Below, piece after piece: positions 47,781-59,350 of a stretch of 64,000 nucleotides of DNA. The position numbers and the translations under genes were made by a program. Each line of letters begins with the position of its first letter. Position 1 is the first letter of the stretch. The DNA lies in contig UESW01000131.1 of assembly GCA_900491605.1 (NCBI GenBank), positions 1 through 64,000 of the forward strand, in the 5' to 3' direction. Origin of the DNA: Calamus simplicifolius (taxonomy: Eukaryota; Streptophyta; Magnoliopsida; Arecales; Arecaceae). The notes under the pieces were generated by a model. That model was given only the letters and a program-made list of their open reading frames with translations. It was not told the origin of the DNA and searched no databases.

Positions 47781-48315
47781 GATCTAATGTTGATGACAAG
47801 AAAATCTTAGGCCGGTAGAAGTCTATGTCTTGGTCCTTATGCCAAATACCTACCCCGTGACACTTCCTCCAAGCAAGTCTAAGCTAATTTAACATGCCCC
47901 ACACGTTAATTTCAGAGCATAGATCACGTGCGACTCCTTTGATGCTGGTTCATGGGCAAGTGAATCATCGTGTTCGATGCAGGCCATGCTGCAACAAGAG
48001 CAATATATAAAGATTTTTTCTTTCAACCTACAAAATGGCATAACAAAATTTCCTACTTTTGGCTAAGGATAATCCAACAAAAACAAGGGCTCAAAATACA
48101 ATGCCAATCAATAGGGCATAACTAATAGATGGTAGTCGATCCAAAGGCTCAGCCGCAATTCCACATATATTTCAACAATTCTTAATTTTACACTAGATTT
48201 CTAGATGTATTGCTTGAAATCTAAGTTGAGTAACTTGATCTCAGTTAAATTCTCAAGGTTTAAAGTACTGATCACCCAATTGAATGGGCATAAGCCTCTA
48301 TAATCCCCATATTTC
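47781..48315. other. Intergenic sequence downstream of epsilon-COP copy B
   Basis: No gene was recognised. Homology between copies B and C begins at its right edge (about 48,316). Confidence 0.5.
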
Positions 48316-48714
48316 CAAATTGTCCAGTAATATTGCCAGAGCTGATTTTGTCACTTCCAGGGTAATAGAGATCAAATATTATTATTCTAAACGAATGGAG
48401 AGCATAATTATCATTCCATATGCAATACATTGATACGAGAACTATAAAATTAACTCTCACGATATCTGACAGACAAATGTTATTCTCGTGCCACGAGCTC
48501 AAATGAATAGAGATGGAATATTGAGGTGAAGCGTTTTGCGCATAGAACCATCTGCATCTAGAATGCCTTCACCAGATTCTCTCCCTAAATCCATTTAGCT
48601 ATCAAATCACCAACCAGTTAACAAAAGAGACCCAAACCAACAGCCAAACAGGACTAGGATCAAACTGCAGAACTTGCACCTTAATCAACCAGTTGCTGTT
48701 AGCCTCTTTGTATC

Positions 48715-48867
48715 TGAGTAGTATATTTTGATATCTGGAGATATAGAGCAATTTCTCCCCATATCTTACCAAAACGTAGGGACCAAAAGATTTGAGTAGT
48801 ATATTTTGATATCTGGAGATATAGAGCAATTTCTCCCCATATCTTACCAAAACGTAGGGACCAAAAG
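48715..48867. repeat. 78-bp tandem duplication in the 3' flank of epsilon-COP copy B
   Basis: The unit with GAGTAGTATATTTTGATATC and CTTACCAAAACGTAGGGACC occurs twice in succession. Copy C has it once (near 25,570). It explains the repeated peptide in a minus-strand frame here, which is not a gene. Confidence 0.85.
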
Positions 48868-49817
48868 CAATCTTTTGGTCATGTTCATTGAGAAAAATAG
48901 TAATTCCTACATGAAGTACTAACAAAAGGCAACTACTGAACATTACACTATGATATAGTAATCAAAAGAACATAGATGAAATGGCAATCCCCAGCTGGAA
49001 ACCACAATACAAGGGCTCATACAATGGCTTGAACAGCTCTCTCAAATATATCTTCAGCAGAAGAGACTCGCCGAACAAGTATATGATCAGGATAAGTCAC
49101 CTTGCTGCAGAAGCAAATATGGTCACATAATTCAGCAGCACTCAACTTGGATCACATTCATTCAGTGCTTTTAACTGAACTTGCTCCTTAAAATATGAAT
49201 ATAATAAAGACTTTTAGCATAAATAGGAGAACTACTTTCATTTCTTAGCACTTTCAGCACAATTACAGTGAAGTTAGTAATTTGGTATTACTTAATTTCA
49301 TTTATAAATTAAAGATATACAAAAATAAAAATAAAAATAAAAAATTAATCATGATGAAATCTCACGGCTCTTTCCCTGAACTTTACCTGCTTCATCCAAC
49401 TGCCTTAATATTAAAAAATAAAAAAGGTGACCAGATATTAGGAGTTAAAGGTCCACAAAGATTTTGAACTAGATTAACATTATGGCTCTACCAAACAGGG
49501 AAGATGTATCATGTTCACATCCGATTCTATGAGAATTGATCGACTGATAGGAAGACACTGACGAGATTCCCTGACATGACATATCGTCTTGTTAGATACA
49601 ATTCTGGCTTGAACTTCGGCAAATGTCTAGTTACAAGATACTGGTTTCCAACTGAACTACAATGACTTGGAAATACATAAGCAAAGCTTGAAGAAATGTT
49701 ATGACATTTTGATCTTAAAGGTACAAATCTACCAATGACAAGCAAGTTACATTCAAACTTCAAAGATGGGCAGCAGGAACCTGAAAATATTTCATCTTCC
49801 AGATAACATAAAACCAT

Positions 49818-50522
49818 TTTTTTTGAGCATGATTGCAAGAGTGAAATAAGAGTCTGACTCAGCAAGAGAGAGAAAAAGAGATGCAACAGATAATACATAC
49901 AAGTTAAAACCTATCAATGGACACAAACATATATATATATATATCAATATTTTATCAAAAAAACAAAAAAACAAAAACAAACATATGTATGATAAAAGAA
50001 CAAACTGTCCAGAAATTAACAAAAATTTCTTCTTTTATCATTTTTGTTCTAAGAACTTGCCTGTCTTCTTTACATTTCTATTATTTTAAAAATAAAATTA
50101 GTTTTCTGAATTCATGAGAGTCAGTAAACAAGGAATGCCATGAATAAAAATGTAGAGTAAAAGCTCAAGACATACTATTGATTTCAAGGTTATACATCTC
50201 TATACCAAGTGTGTGGCACAGTCTAGTATGCCCCTGTACCTAAACGTGGTAAGTATGATATGTCAGCATAGCACCAACAGCATGTATCGGAATGGTACCA
50301 TGTTGAGCCTCTACCAATTTTGATATGGACTACTACAGTCCAATACATAAAACCTTTGTTGATTTTATGTTAGAGGTTATTTGGAGTAGGAGGGATCAAA
50401 TTTCCATGATAATCCTTTATTCCTGAGAATAAAAGATTCCTGGCAATCAAAGATTAGCAACCTCCTCCTGCTAATCTTATATTCCCAAAATTGAGTGTCA
50501 ATCAAATATTTGAGAATAATTT
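49818..50522. other. About 700-bp stretch in copy B intron 5 absent from copy C
   Basis: The matching sequence in copy C runs straight from AAACCATTTATT to CACTTCAAACATA (near 26,580). In B the two are separated by about 700 bp containing an AT microsatellite (49,930-49,943) and GGTACC/GTACC-rich sequence near 50,210-50,320. It is probably an inserted nonautonomous transposon or a deletion in C. No coding sequence is seen. Confidence 0.6.
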
Positions 50523-51110
50523 ATCGCACTTCAAACATAGGAATTTCATATGCCGACAAATTTACTCAAGAATTTACATGGGAATTGGTAAAATTGAAAG
50601 TATGGATCCTTGCTTGAACATGACAATTTTGTAAACTTACGTGCCTAGAAAAAGCAAACCAGAAATGCATGTCATTTAGATCCTTATATTCAAATTGCAT
50701 TGACGTATATCGAGCTGCAGGTTTGCCGAGTTGAAGACTGCGTACAATCATGTTGGCAAGTGATTCTGCATCTTTGGAATCCTGCAGAAACTGTAGAAAA
50801 GACGGATACTTTTAGTTCGGTCCACGGTGCAATTTGTCCTTCTACAAGTCGATGAAATACAATTAATATCTAAACAAAAGCAAGAATAATACAAAAGCAC
50901 GATATAGGATGTTAGAAGCATACCCTGTTAAGTGCTTCAAGCAATAAGCTTCATCAAAGTGAACTTACCATTCAGAACAACATCTAGGACTTGGACTGGC
51001 AAGTATAGATCCCAGACTGTTACCAACAGGCAAGACCTTATTCCGTAGAATAATAGCATTATATCCACCTTTTCAGATGACCTGAGAACAAATTCCAAGT
51101 CATAATCACC

Positions 51111-52768
51111 TTCTGCCAATTGGTGAGGAAGAGTTTCGCATTAGCAATCCCGACACATTTACAAGGAATCACAACACATGTGATTGAAAAAATGAGCATT
51201 GTTTTTGCAAGACCAAGAAAGGTGATGTTGTTTCGTCATAATTATTAACTACAACACAACCTTGAAGTTATGCCACCCAAGTCTCACCACTAAAAGCAGC
51301 AATACTTTAAGCCAACCACTATCATTTCAGATGCATCAGCAGAAAGATTAAATATGCAACTTATTTCGTATCCTTCCTACATTTTATACATACAAGGGAA
51401 TACAACTTATTTTAGTATTATACAGTTCCTGTTAATACTTAAAGTGATATCCAGTCATGAAACAACTTGCCAATGTTTCTGTCTAACAAATTTATTGGAC
51501 ATACTTAATTATCTCTCTCTTTGCAATGGAAAATTAAAGCAATCTCAAGATCTCAAAACAGTGCTGGTGGTTTTGGAATGGGCCTAAATCAGACTAGGCT
51601 TGGACCAAGCAAAGTTAGTAGTTGACGATTAATGGATTTGTACTTTTTGACCCACAGTACACTCAGGGCTACATGCAGATAGTGTTTGGCTTGTTCTTTG
51701 TTTTTATGGTCATATCATCCGCTTAAAAAAGAAAATGAAAAAAGTAATTAGCTTCAGCTGATTCCTACTTTGTGGCCTCTCCTTTTCTCTCCTCTTCTCA
51801 CGGTTCTCCTTCCCCCTCAACTCTCCTCTCTTTCCTCCTCTCCTCTGCTCCCAACTTGCCTGGATCACGACCACAATCGTGACCAATTTTTCGCACCATA
51901 AGGGTAGCTACAAGCATCTAGCATCATCTATGCCAAAACTACCTATCTATAGCCCCAACCATCTAACTCTAAATCCATCTCCCTGCTCCAATCTCTTGGT
52001 TTCTTTACTCACCTCTCCTATCTTCCCACTGCCACCACCATTATCACATCCCAATTCCATATCCTCAACCCCAAGACAATATCTCCCTCTGCTTTTATGG
52101 GCTGAGTCTGACTTTATACCTCAAACAGAACTTGCTCCCTTCTTCCCTTACCAAAAACCAAAAAAAAATAAAATAAAAGAAAGGTTAAGCCCAAATCTGG
52201 CCAAGACTGGCATGGGCTTTGAGATTCAGGGCAAAGTTTGAACATAGCTCAAGCTACTTGTTCTTGACCAATTTCCTGCTTGTTATAACCTCAAGGTCTT
52301 ACCACACATTCAAGGTGTTAATATGACACAAAATGGCATCCTTATTATCCATATTTGTGACGATCCAACTATAGTCCTAGTCTAATGAAAGCCTTATTCA
52401 ATTGTATTGTAACCCAATGAAGGTGATCATTTCCAAAATAAGCAGTTGCACAAATCAGACTACAATGACAAGTGCTACAAGTCCATTTTTTTCTACATGA
52501 ACAATTCAATAACTAACATTTCCTTTTCATGAGTACAATGGCATTTGAAATTGTTAGGAAAGAGATTTCTGATTAGCATACTCATTATTTTATCCAGAAT
52601 GAAGCCAATAATTAAATCATTCTTTTACTAAAAAGAAATCATCACAACTATGTCACCACATCCTACAACCTCAAAAAATCCAATGCAATCTGCCAAACAC
52701 AAACATAATCATATAAATTTAGAAGAAAATATTTTCTAGTAGAGATAATAAGGGGTTTTGGGACTAAC
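51111..52768. other. Epsilon-COP copy B intron 3 region, no gene
   Basis: It matches 18-1645 of copy A. It is noncoding, pyrimidine-rich near 51,780-52,130, and holds no exon of the missing exon 4 segment. Confidence 0.6.
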
Positions 52769-53011
52769 AATTCCAGAATTCCTCCAGAGTTGGTGTGCTT
52801 AAGAGCCTCATTATAGTTTTGTTCATGCATGTAAATGATCCCCGCAATAAGTCGAAGAGTAGGGTTGTTTCCAATTGCTGCATCATTCAACCGCTCTTGG
52901 AGACTTGCAATTGCAGATTCTTGAGAATAAAAAGTAAGAAAAAAACTCTTGAGAATTAAGATTTGCAAAGATCAAGCACACAATGCAAGACCAAAAAGAG
53001 AGCGCAGACAA

Positions 53012-53325
53012 AGCTCATAATCATAAGCTATAATCCAAAGTATGAATAATTATACAATGTTTTATACACATTAAATGCAATAAGGATGCAAAGGTTAAAA
53101 CCTCAATAGGGAAAGAAAAAGACAAATCATAAACAATTCATAAATAGCAAAAGTGTACATTTACAAGCAGCTCATAATCATAAGCTATAATCCAAAGTAT
53201 GAATAATTATACAATGTTTTATACACATTAAATGCAATAAGGATGCAAAGGTTAAAACCTCAATAGGGAAAGAAAAAGACAAATCATAAACAATTCATAA
53301 ATAGCAAAAGTGTACATTTACAAGC
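53012..53325. repeat. 157-bp tandem duplication specific to copy B
   Basis: The sequence starting AGCTCATAATCATAAGC is present at 53,012-53,168 and again at 53,169-53,325 with essentially no differences. Copy A has one copy (about 1,889-2,045). It arose after the A/B duplication. Confidence 0.95.
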
Positions 53326-55239
53326 AGCAAACTCTTTGCTTCTTGCGATCGCCTCCCTCCCCCCCACCCCCCCACCACACACACACACACGAAAAAAGAA
53401 AAGAAAAGAAAAGAAAAGTAATAAACAAAAGGCCCACAAAGGGCCCCTACTAGCAACACTATGGATGAGAGAGAGAAAGAAATTGTCTCCACCAAAATAA
53501 CTATCACATTGACTTGAGTTAAAGCATTCACCATCTAACCCATTAGTATCCCTGTCCTATCCCTGACCCCTTAAGGAAGTAGCCAAGTTATCTCCCATCG
53601 CATTAAACCCTTTAAGTATGATTCACAAAATATCTTAAACAAACTTTCATGATGTCCACCCTCCTGGCTTTTTGCCAATCCTTTTCAAAGGTGACCAACA
53701 CATTAATAAAACAAATGGAAAGAAACCAATAATCTTATTAGCAAAAATTGCAAAATTAAATATTAATCAAAATTTAAATTAAGTACACAAGAAATCATTG
53801 GATCAGCATCATCCATTCCAAGCTAGATGAAAACATAAATGCAAACAAGCAAGGTAACTTTAACAAAAAACCCTAAAATATAAACAACATCCAGAACATA
53901 CATGGTATATAGCAGAACATAGGATGTCATCAACGTGGACAAGAAGCTGAACATGGGACAGTATGAAGATTGAAGGTCTCCTAAAACTGACTTTATTATA
54001 TGGGTTGCCAACTCTAGCTGATCAAGAAATACAAAGATAACTATAAGTAACTATTTAAACCATCAGTAAAGGCAGGGATCTAAATTTTTGGGATGCCTTG
54101 TCAACAAATCATTGAGCTGGTTTGCAAGTTCTGCACAAGATGACAAGAAATTTCAGAATTTGCATTTTGAAAAACTAGCATTTAACAAGTGCACATAGAA
54201 AACACATTTAACTTATATTTCTGACAGTAGACTTTTTTCTTTGGATCACTAATAAATCTAGACTTTTCTTTTCTTGGAACACTCCCATGTCTATGACAGA
54301 TGGGTAGCTTGTCTTTTGAAACTCTCTAAATGCTCAATCCATAACTTTCCTCACAGGCCATCATATGATACTGATGCTCAGGGATTCCCATTAAACATAG
54401 TAAGAGATTGTTAGGTGGTGCTGCGTGTCAAGGAAAAAAAAATTGTCACTATCATCTACCTGCAGAACATTCTTTAAGTATAAAATTCTCAACCAAATAA
54501 AGTAGAGAGGACAAATAAAATGCTTCTAATCACAAATTAAGCAAACAGAAGAGATTAATAAAGTTGATTTACAGTATAGACATCTAAAGAATTAAAACCA
54601 ATATAACTTAACTAGGCCATCCTTACCAACATTTGAGTTGGATAATAAGATTACAGTAGAAACAAAGCATTTTGAAATGAGTGATTTTCAGATGCCAATT
54701 TTGGTAACTTGCTGTTGATGCAACTGATTCAGTCAAATTAGGGTAGCTTAGACCACCACACTATGTAAAGTCAAATATGCTAGATAAAGAGAAGCAAATG
54801 CTTGTGTTAGATTTAGACAAATTATTTTAGTTGAGTTCAGTCTCAAGTCAAGAAAATTGATCAGATTTAAATTGATTTTGTTAAATTGTTAAATGCAAGA
54901 ATAGAAAACAATTTTGGTAAAGATTGTTGTATCATTGGCCAATGTAATTTATAAAGCCAAGTTTTTCTTATTAGTTTCTTTATGAGGGCCAGAATTTAAA
55001 GTTTAAGACTAAATCCAAAGATCTCAGATTTAGATTTCAGACTTCCTGCCAAAAGTTAAACCATGGTCAATTTTTAACTTATAGTAAGACTAATTTATGG
55101 CACCAAATAAATACTAAACACGGGCAATTTGACTGTCATTTTTCCAGTTCATTGCATACGATGAAGCGTTTTTGTGAAGATTGAAGTCAGACTTTGCAAG
55201 TTTTGAGAACATTCAAAAGCATTGTAGTGTTAGGTTGGG

Positions 55240-55241
<2 letters not shown>

Positions 55242-55278
<37 letters not shown>
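55242..55278. repeat. (GA)n microsatellite, about 18 units
   Basis: The uninterrupted GA run of 37 nt is the counterpart of the 23-nt run at 3,963-3,985 in copy A. Confidence 0.92.
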
Positions 55279-55281
<3 letters not shown>

Positions 55282-58200
55282 GTTTGCAAAAATTTAGATA
55301 CCCTAGATCTCAAAAATCATACACAAGTTATTTGTTAGATGCAAAATATTTATCAAATGTCAAAAAGATATGCTACCACACTAAATTGATGCAAAATATG
55401 ATTTTTTGACCTCTTATAAGCAAACCTTTAGGGAGCATTTGGTATGGGGTGATCCACCTGGGATCACCAGCATGGTATACTATATTGATATGTACCATCC
55501 CATACTAGACGTACCGTGCCATATCGATATCAAATCAAAACTCAATATCAATGTGTATTAAGAGCCAAACTAACTCACGTATTGGGTGTACCAACACTAT
55601 ACTAGTATGGTACCAGTATGAGTTATGGTACTTGTATCAATACTAAGACAGACCTTGATCACTGATGATCTAACTAGAGATGATATGATCACAGCATTCG
55701 ACTCAACTTTGTTATCCTACATGGCAGCCATTCCAAGTTACACCTACCTCTAAAATTACTGTTCAATCTAGTGATCCTAAACTCACCTTGAGGATAGGTA
55801 TTCAAGATCACCTCAGGACTATAATCTTGGATTGAGATTTGAGGACTAAAATGCTCCTTGTCCATAGGAAAAAAAAACCCTCTTATCTTCATTCAAAAGA
55901 TTAGTTCCTATCCCATGAAATGTTGCATTGTTCTTCCACCTTGTTAGTAAAAGAACCCACAACAATAAAGAAATGTGAAATTTTTTAAGACATGGTATAA
56001 AAAAGTACAGCCAACTTGCTACTTGGCTAACAAAACTAGAATTGATTGGACCATATCAAAGTTCACCATACAAGAAACTGGCACAGGACAAATACCGTAC
56101 CAAATCGGTAGCGTACAGCCGAATAGAGCAGAAAACCTCAAACCATGAACAACCCCAAATCACCCCGAATTAGGCCAACCCAGATAATTCGGGTTTAGTA
56201 CAGGTGGTTCATTGAAGTTCGCCACCCACTCTGAACTAAGAGGCCAAACTATCCTAGTTCCAGGCCAGTTTGATTCAGTTTGTTTTGAACCACCCAATTA
56301 GAGACAATTTAGCTCACCTTGAAGTATATCAATAGAACATGGGGTGGCAACAGAAGTAACCATAGTTTTTAATCAGAAGAATTTCAGCTATAATTTCCTA
56401 GTATTCTTCCATACATACATGTATGCATGCATGCATGGTTACATGCACGTGTGTAGAAAGAGAGAGAGAAAGAGAGAAGGTAAATCTTTCACCCTACCAA
56501 AAAAAAATTAGATATTCATTTTCCATGTATATTACAATTATTTTTTTAGATGATTTTACAGGTCTACTTTTGCTATATAAAAAAGGGTATAAACTATAAA
56601 GGTAATTCAGTAATTTAAGCTACAAAGTCTAAAATTGCTGTTTCATTGATTGCTGGAACCCCCTTGCTAAAGATTTTGTGACTACAATGCTCTTCAAGAG
56701 ATAAAAGAAAGAAAAGGTATAAACCTGGTGCTATTAGCTAAGAAAAGAAAGGATTCAAGCACATCTTTTGCATAAAAGGTAAGAAAATTCATCTTAATTC
56801 AATATTAGCAGAAAATAATTTAAAATGTTTTTATTAAATGAAAGGAAGGTGACTTTTAACATGTGGCAAGTGGATTCAAACCATTGTCTCTAGAATCAAG
56901 AGTGGATTCAGGTGTAGGAATGGCGAAGCAAAGGCAGCTCAAGAAATCTAGATTATTTGAAAGCACTAGAAAAGCAGGTTCAGGAGTCAGAATACAAAAA
57001 GTTTGAATAGCCAGTGTAGCACCACTGGTAGATGATTTCTGCTACTATTCTGAAATACAAGCAAGATACAGCTGAGAGATAATACCTCAATGCATGTGAC
57101 CAAAAAATACTTTTAATATGTGAGAAGCATCTAGAAGACACTTGGGAGACACTAGGCAATTTCATAGCAGTGGTACTTTAGTATTTTGCTAACAAGTTTT
57201 GTTTAGTTCCTCATGTCTTTATTTATTTTTGTTAATTTACAAGTTTCAAAAGAGAATAAGAACAATTTAACATAAGGGTTTCCTGAAATTTCAGAACTTC
57301 CTAATTTAAAGAGATGTGCTACCCAATAACTATAAACATTGCAGCTATGGTTTAAATGAAAAGAAACCAAACATTATCATAAATATAACAATAACAAATT
57401 AATAATGCTGTTTTTATTTTCTCTGAACTTCTATTAATCATCTGAATCAGCAATTCCGTCTCCATGACAACTTTCCTTACATGAAGAACCAAAGTAACAC
57501 CCTATGGATACAAGTGTCCGAAACACAGAATAGTAAACATTAAAAAAAAGTCAAAAGCCCAGCATAAAATGCAAGAGTCTACATGTTTTGAAACTATAGA
57601 TTTGATCTATTCATGTTTCATAATATACCACCATCACTATAATCAATATATCTCAACCCCCTGGCTCTACACATTGCATCATTTTTCACCCAATATTAAA
57701 CAGGATTGTAAGGGTGATGCATTGATGGATGGTGATTGCCTTAGAACACATGAATGGAATTTCAATGCCTTCAATAGCAGCAGCAGTAGTAATAATAATG
57801 ATAATAATAATTCACATGGGTACTCAAATTAAAGATGGGTCAGAGACATATATATACGAAAAAAACACATAATAAGCAAATAGACACTCATTCCCACCTA
57901 CCCTGCCATTGATCTAAACACATGGTGAAAATTCAAAACTTTCAAGCAAAGACTGACAAATTTGGTATTTAGGAGTATATGATTAGTGATTTAAGCACTG
58001 GATGCAAACTACTAAATAACAATGCAGCACATAAACACAAAAAAAATAACATGCAGCAGCGCTATTCATGGGATTCAGCCAGATCAGATCCGAAGAAACG
58101 ACTCTACTAGACTAAGTGTAACACAATCATCTCATCAACGGTGGGAACCAACCACTCCAATTGAAACAACGAAATGCTGCAGCACAACATCTGATCTGAG

Positions 58201-58724
58201 CAAAAGAACTCCACAGAAACATACTCAAAACCCTTCAATCATACCTTGGGCGAAAATTTCATGTCAGACGACAAGAACTACCACGAGAGATCAAACGGTT
58301 AGGGTTTCAACGTTCCATATCCGAACAAATTAAAGCAGCAGATCTAAAAGAGAGTCCAACCAGATCCAGATCGGGGAGAAGGGAACCAACCTTGTCTCCG
58401 GCGAGGTAGAGGGCGAGCAACTTGACAGCCTGGAGAGCGGTGGGCGCCGAGGAATCGATCTCGCTGATCACAAGCTGCAGAAGAGCGGGGATGAGAGAAG
58501 AATAAAAAGGAAGCGAGATCAAAGATATGAAGGAAAGATAGGGAGGGAGAGGGGACCTGGTCGGAGCCGAGGGCGATGTAGAAGCGGTAGACGAGGGAGT
58601 CGCGCTCGATGGCGTCGTCGGGGGAGAGGTTGGGGATGTCGCTCTTGTTGATGGCATCCTGGTACGCCCCCAAGTAGAAGCTATTGCGGAGGTTGAAGAG
58701 GAAGTCGAGCCCCGACGATGCCAT

Positions 58725-58991
58725 TGAGAGAGAGTGTGTGTGTGTGTTGGCTCTGGAGCGAAACTAAATTTACCTCTTTTGAGGACGTCTGCTATGAGTC
58801 AGTTCAATTATTTGGAGGGATCCCCTCTCGCTTCCCTTCAATTTGTTAACAAGGCCTCAAAGAGAAATTTTTCGGCGTGGTGAGAAAAAGGTAGCATGAT
58901 ATTCGAACTGATAGGATATTAAATAGTTTACTGAACATTACTTACATACAATCAAATCTAATTAATAAAAAAAAATTATTATTATTAAATT
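58725..58991 (-). promoter_or_regulatory. Epsilon-COP copy B upstream region
   Basis: It contains a CTCTC/(GT)n leader tract just before the start codon (58,725-58,748), then AT-rich sequence. Only about 270 bp separate the epsilon-COP start from the truncated uL1 exon because of the B-specific deletion, against about 2.3 kb in copy A. No clear TATA box was assigned. Confidence 0.4.
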
Positions 58992-59350
58992 GTAGTCAAG
59001 CATCTCTCTATCTAATATTCAGCCTGATGGATGGCCCCATTGATGAGCAAATATGTGCAGTTTTCCAGTACACTCCTTTTGCACCAGAAGGTTTGTTTGC
59101 TTCTACTGACCTATGCAGTATCATACGGAGGGGGAAAAAGGGAGAAAAGAGTCAGATTCCAAGTAGATAAGTGTATCTCTTCGCATGTTGGCCTAACTCA
59201 TCAGAAATAAGGCAAATAACATACAAATGCAGCCACGAGATTTATGATAAGGTCATCATCAGGGAAGGCAGCCTTTCCAAAAGGCAGGTGAACAATCCCG
59301 GTCTTATCTGCTCCATATTCAACTTTGCCCTTCTTGAACTCTTGAATAGC
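58992..59350 (-). pseudogene. Plastid ribosomal protein uL1 (RPL1), last two exons, copy B, truncated
   Basis: The penultimate exon 59,350-59,225 is fully open (42 codons, AIQEFKKGKVEYGADKTGIV then HLPFGKAAFPDDDLIINLVA). The last exon (59,112-58,992) reads RSVEANKPSGAKGVYWKTAH, then ICSSMGPSIRLNIR, and stops at TAG (59,010-59,008) created by a 4-bp insertion relative to copy A. The acceptor CTGCAG of copy A is CTGCAT here, so splicing is probably impaired. The final codons, stop and 3' flank are removed by a deletion whose junction is near 58,991. Upstream exons were not found before the copia insertion. Confidence 0.88.

Larger units (their letters stand above)
52921..58390 (-). other. Epsilon-COP copy B intron 2 (about 5.5 kb)
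   Basis: It is collinear with 1,798-7,105 of copy A. It is longer mainly because of a 157-bp tandem duplication and a longer GA tract. No gene was recognised. Confidence 0.6.
49017..58724 (-). pseudogene. Coatomer subunit epsilon (epsilon-COP), copy B, all exon positions, 3' half decayed
   Basis: Exon 1 is 58,724-58,557 (MASSGLDFLFNLRNSFYLGA onward, open), exon 2 is 58,474-58,391 (LVISEID to LYLAGDK) and exon 3 is 52,920-52,769 (ESAIASLQERLND; the Trp of copy A is Arg here). The exon 2/3 junction has the same one-base problem as copy A. Exon 4 keeps only its end near 50,990-50,924 (VVLNGK, then after deletion and frameshift FDEA and LLEALNR). Exon 5 is 50,781-50,705 (DSKDAESLANMIVRSLQLGK), and exon 6 is 49,104-49,017 (KVTYPDHILVRRVSS, then AEDIFERAVQAIV and TGA) with its first codons altered. 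The usual protein is about 290 residues. The 5' half could be translated, but a normal full-length product is unlikely unless unseen exons exist. Confidence 0.85.

Noticed and set aside
48602..48943. 113-codon frame with an internally repeated peptide
   Set aside because: The repeat is a 78-bp DNA duplication in the epsilon-COP 3' flank; copy C has no such frame.
50937..51119. 60-codon minus-strand frame starting MAEGDYDLEF
   Set aside because: Its last part overlaps the decayed end of epsilon-COP exon 4 in a wrong frame; the rest is intron sequence shared with copy C.
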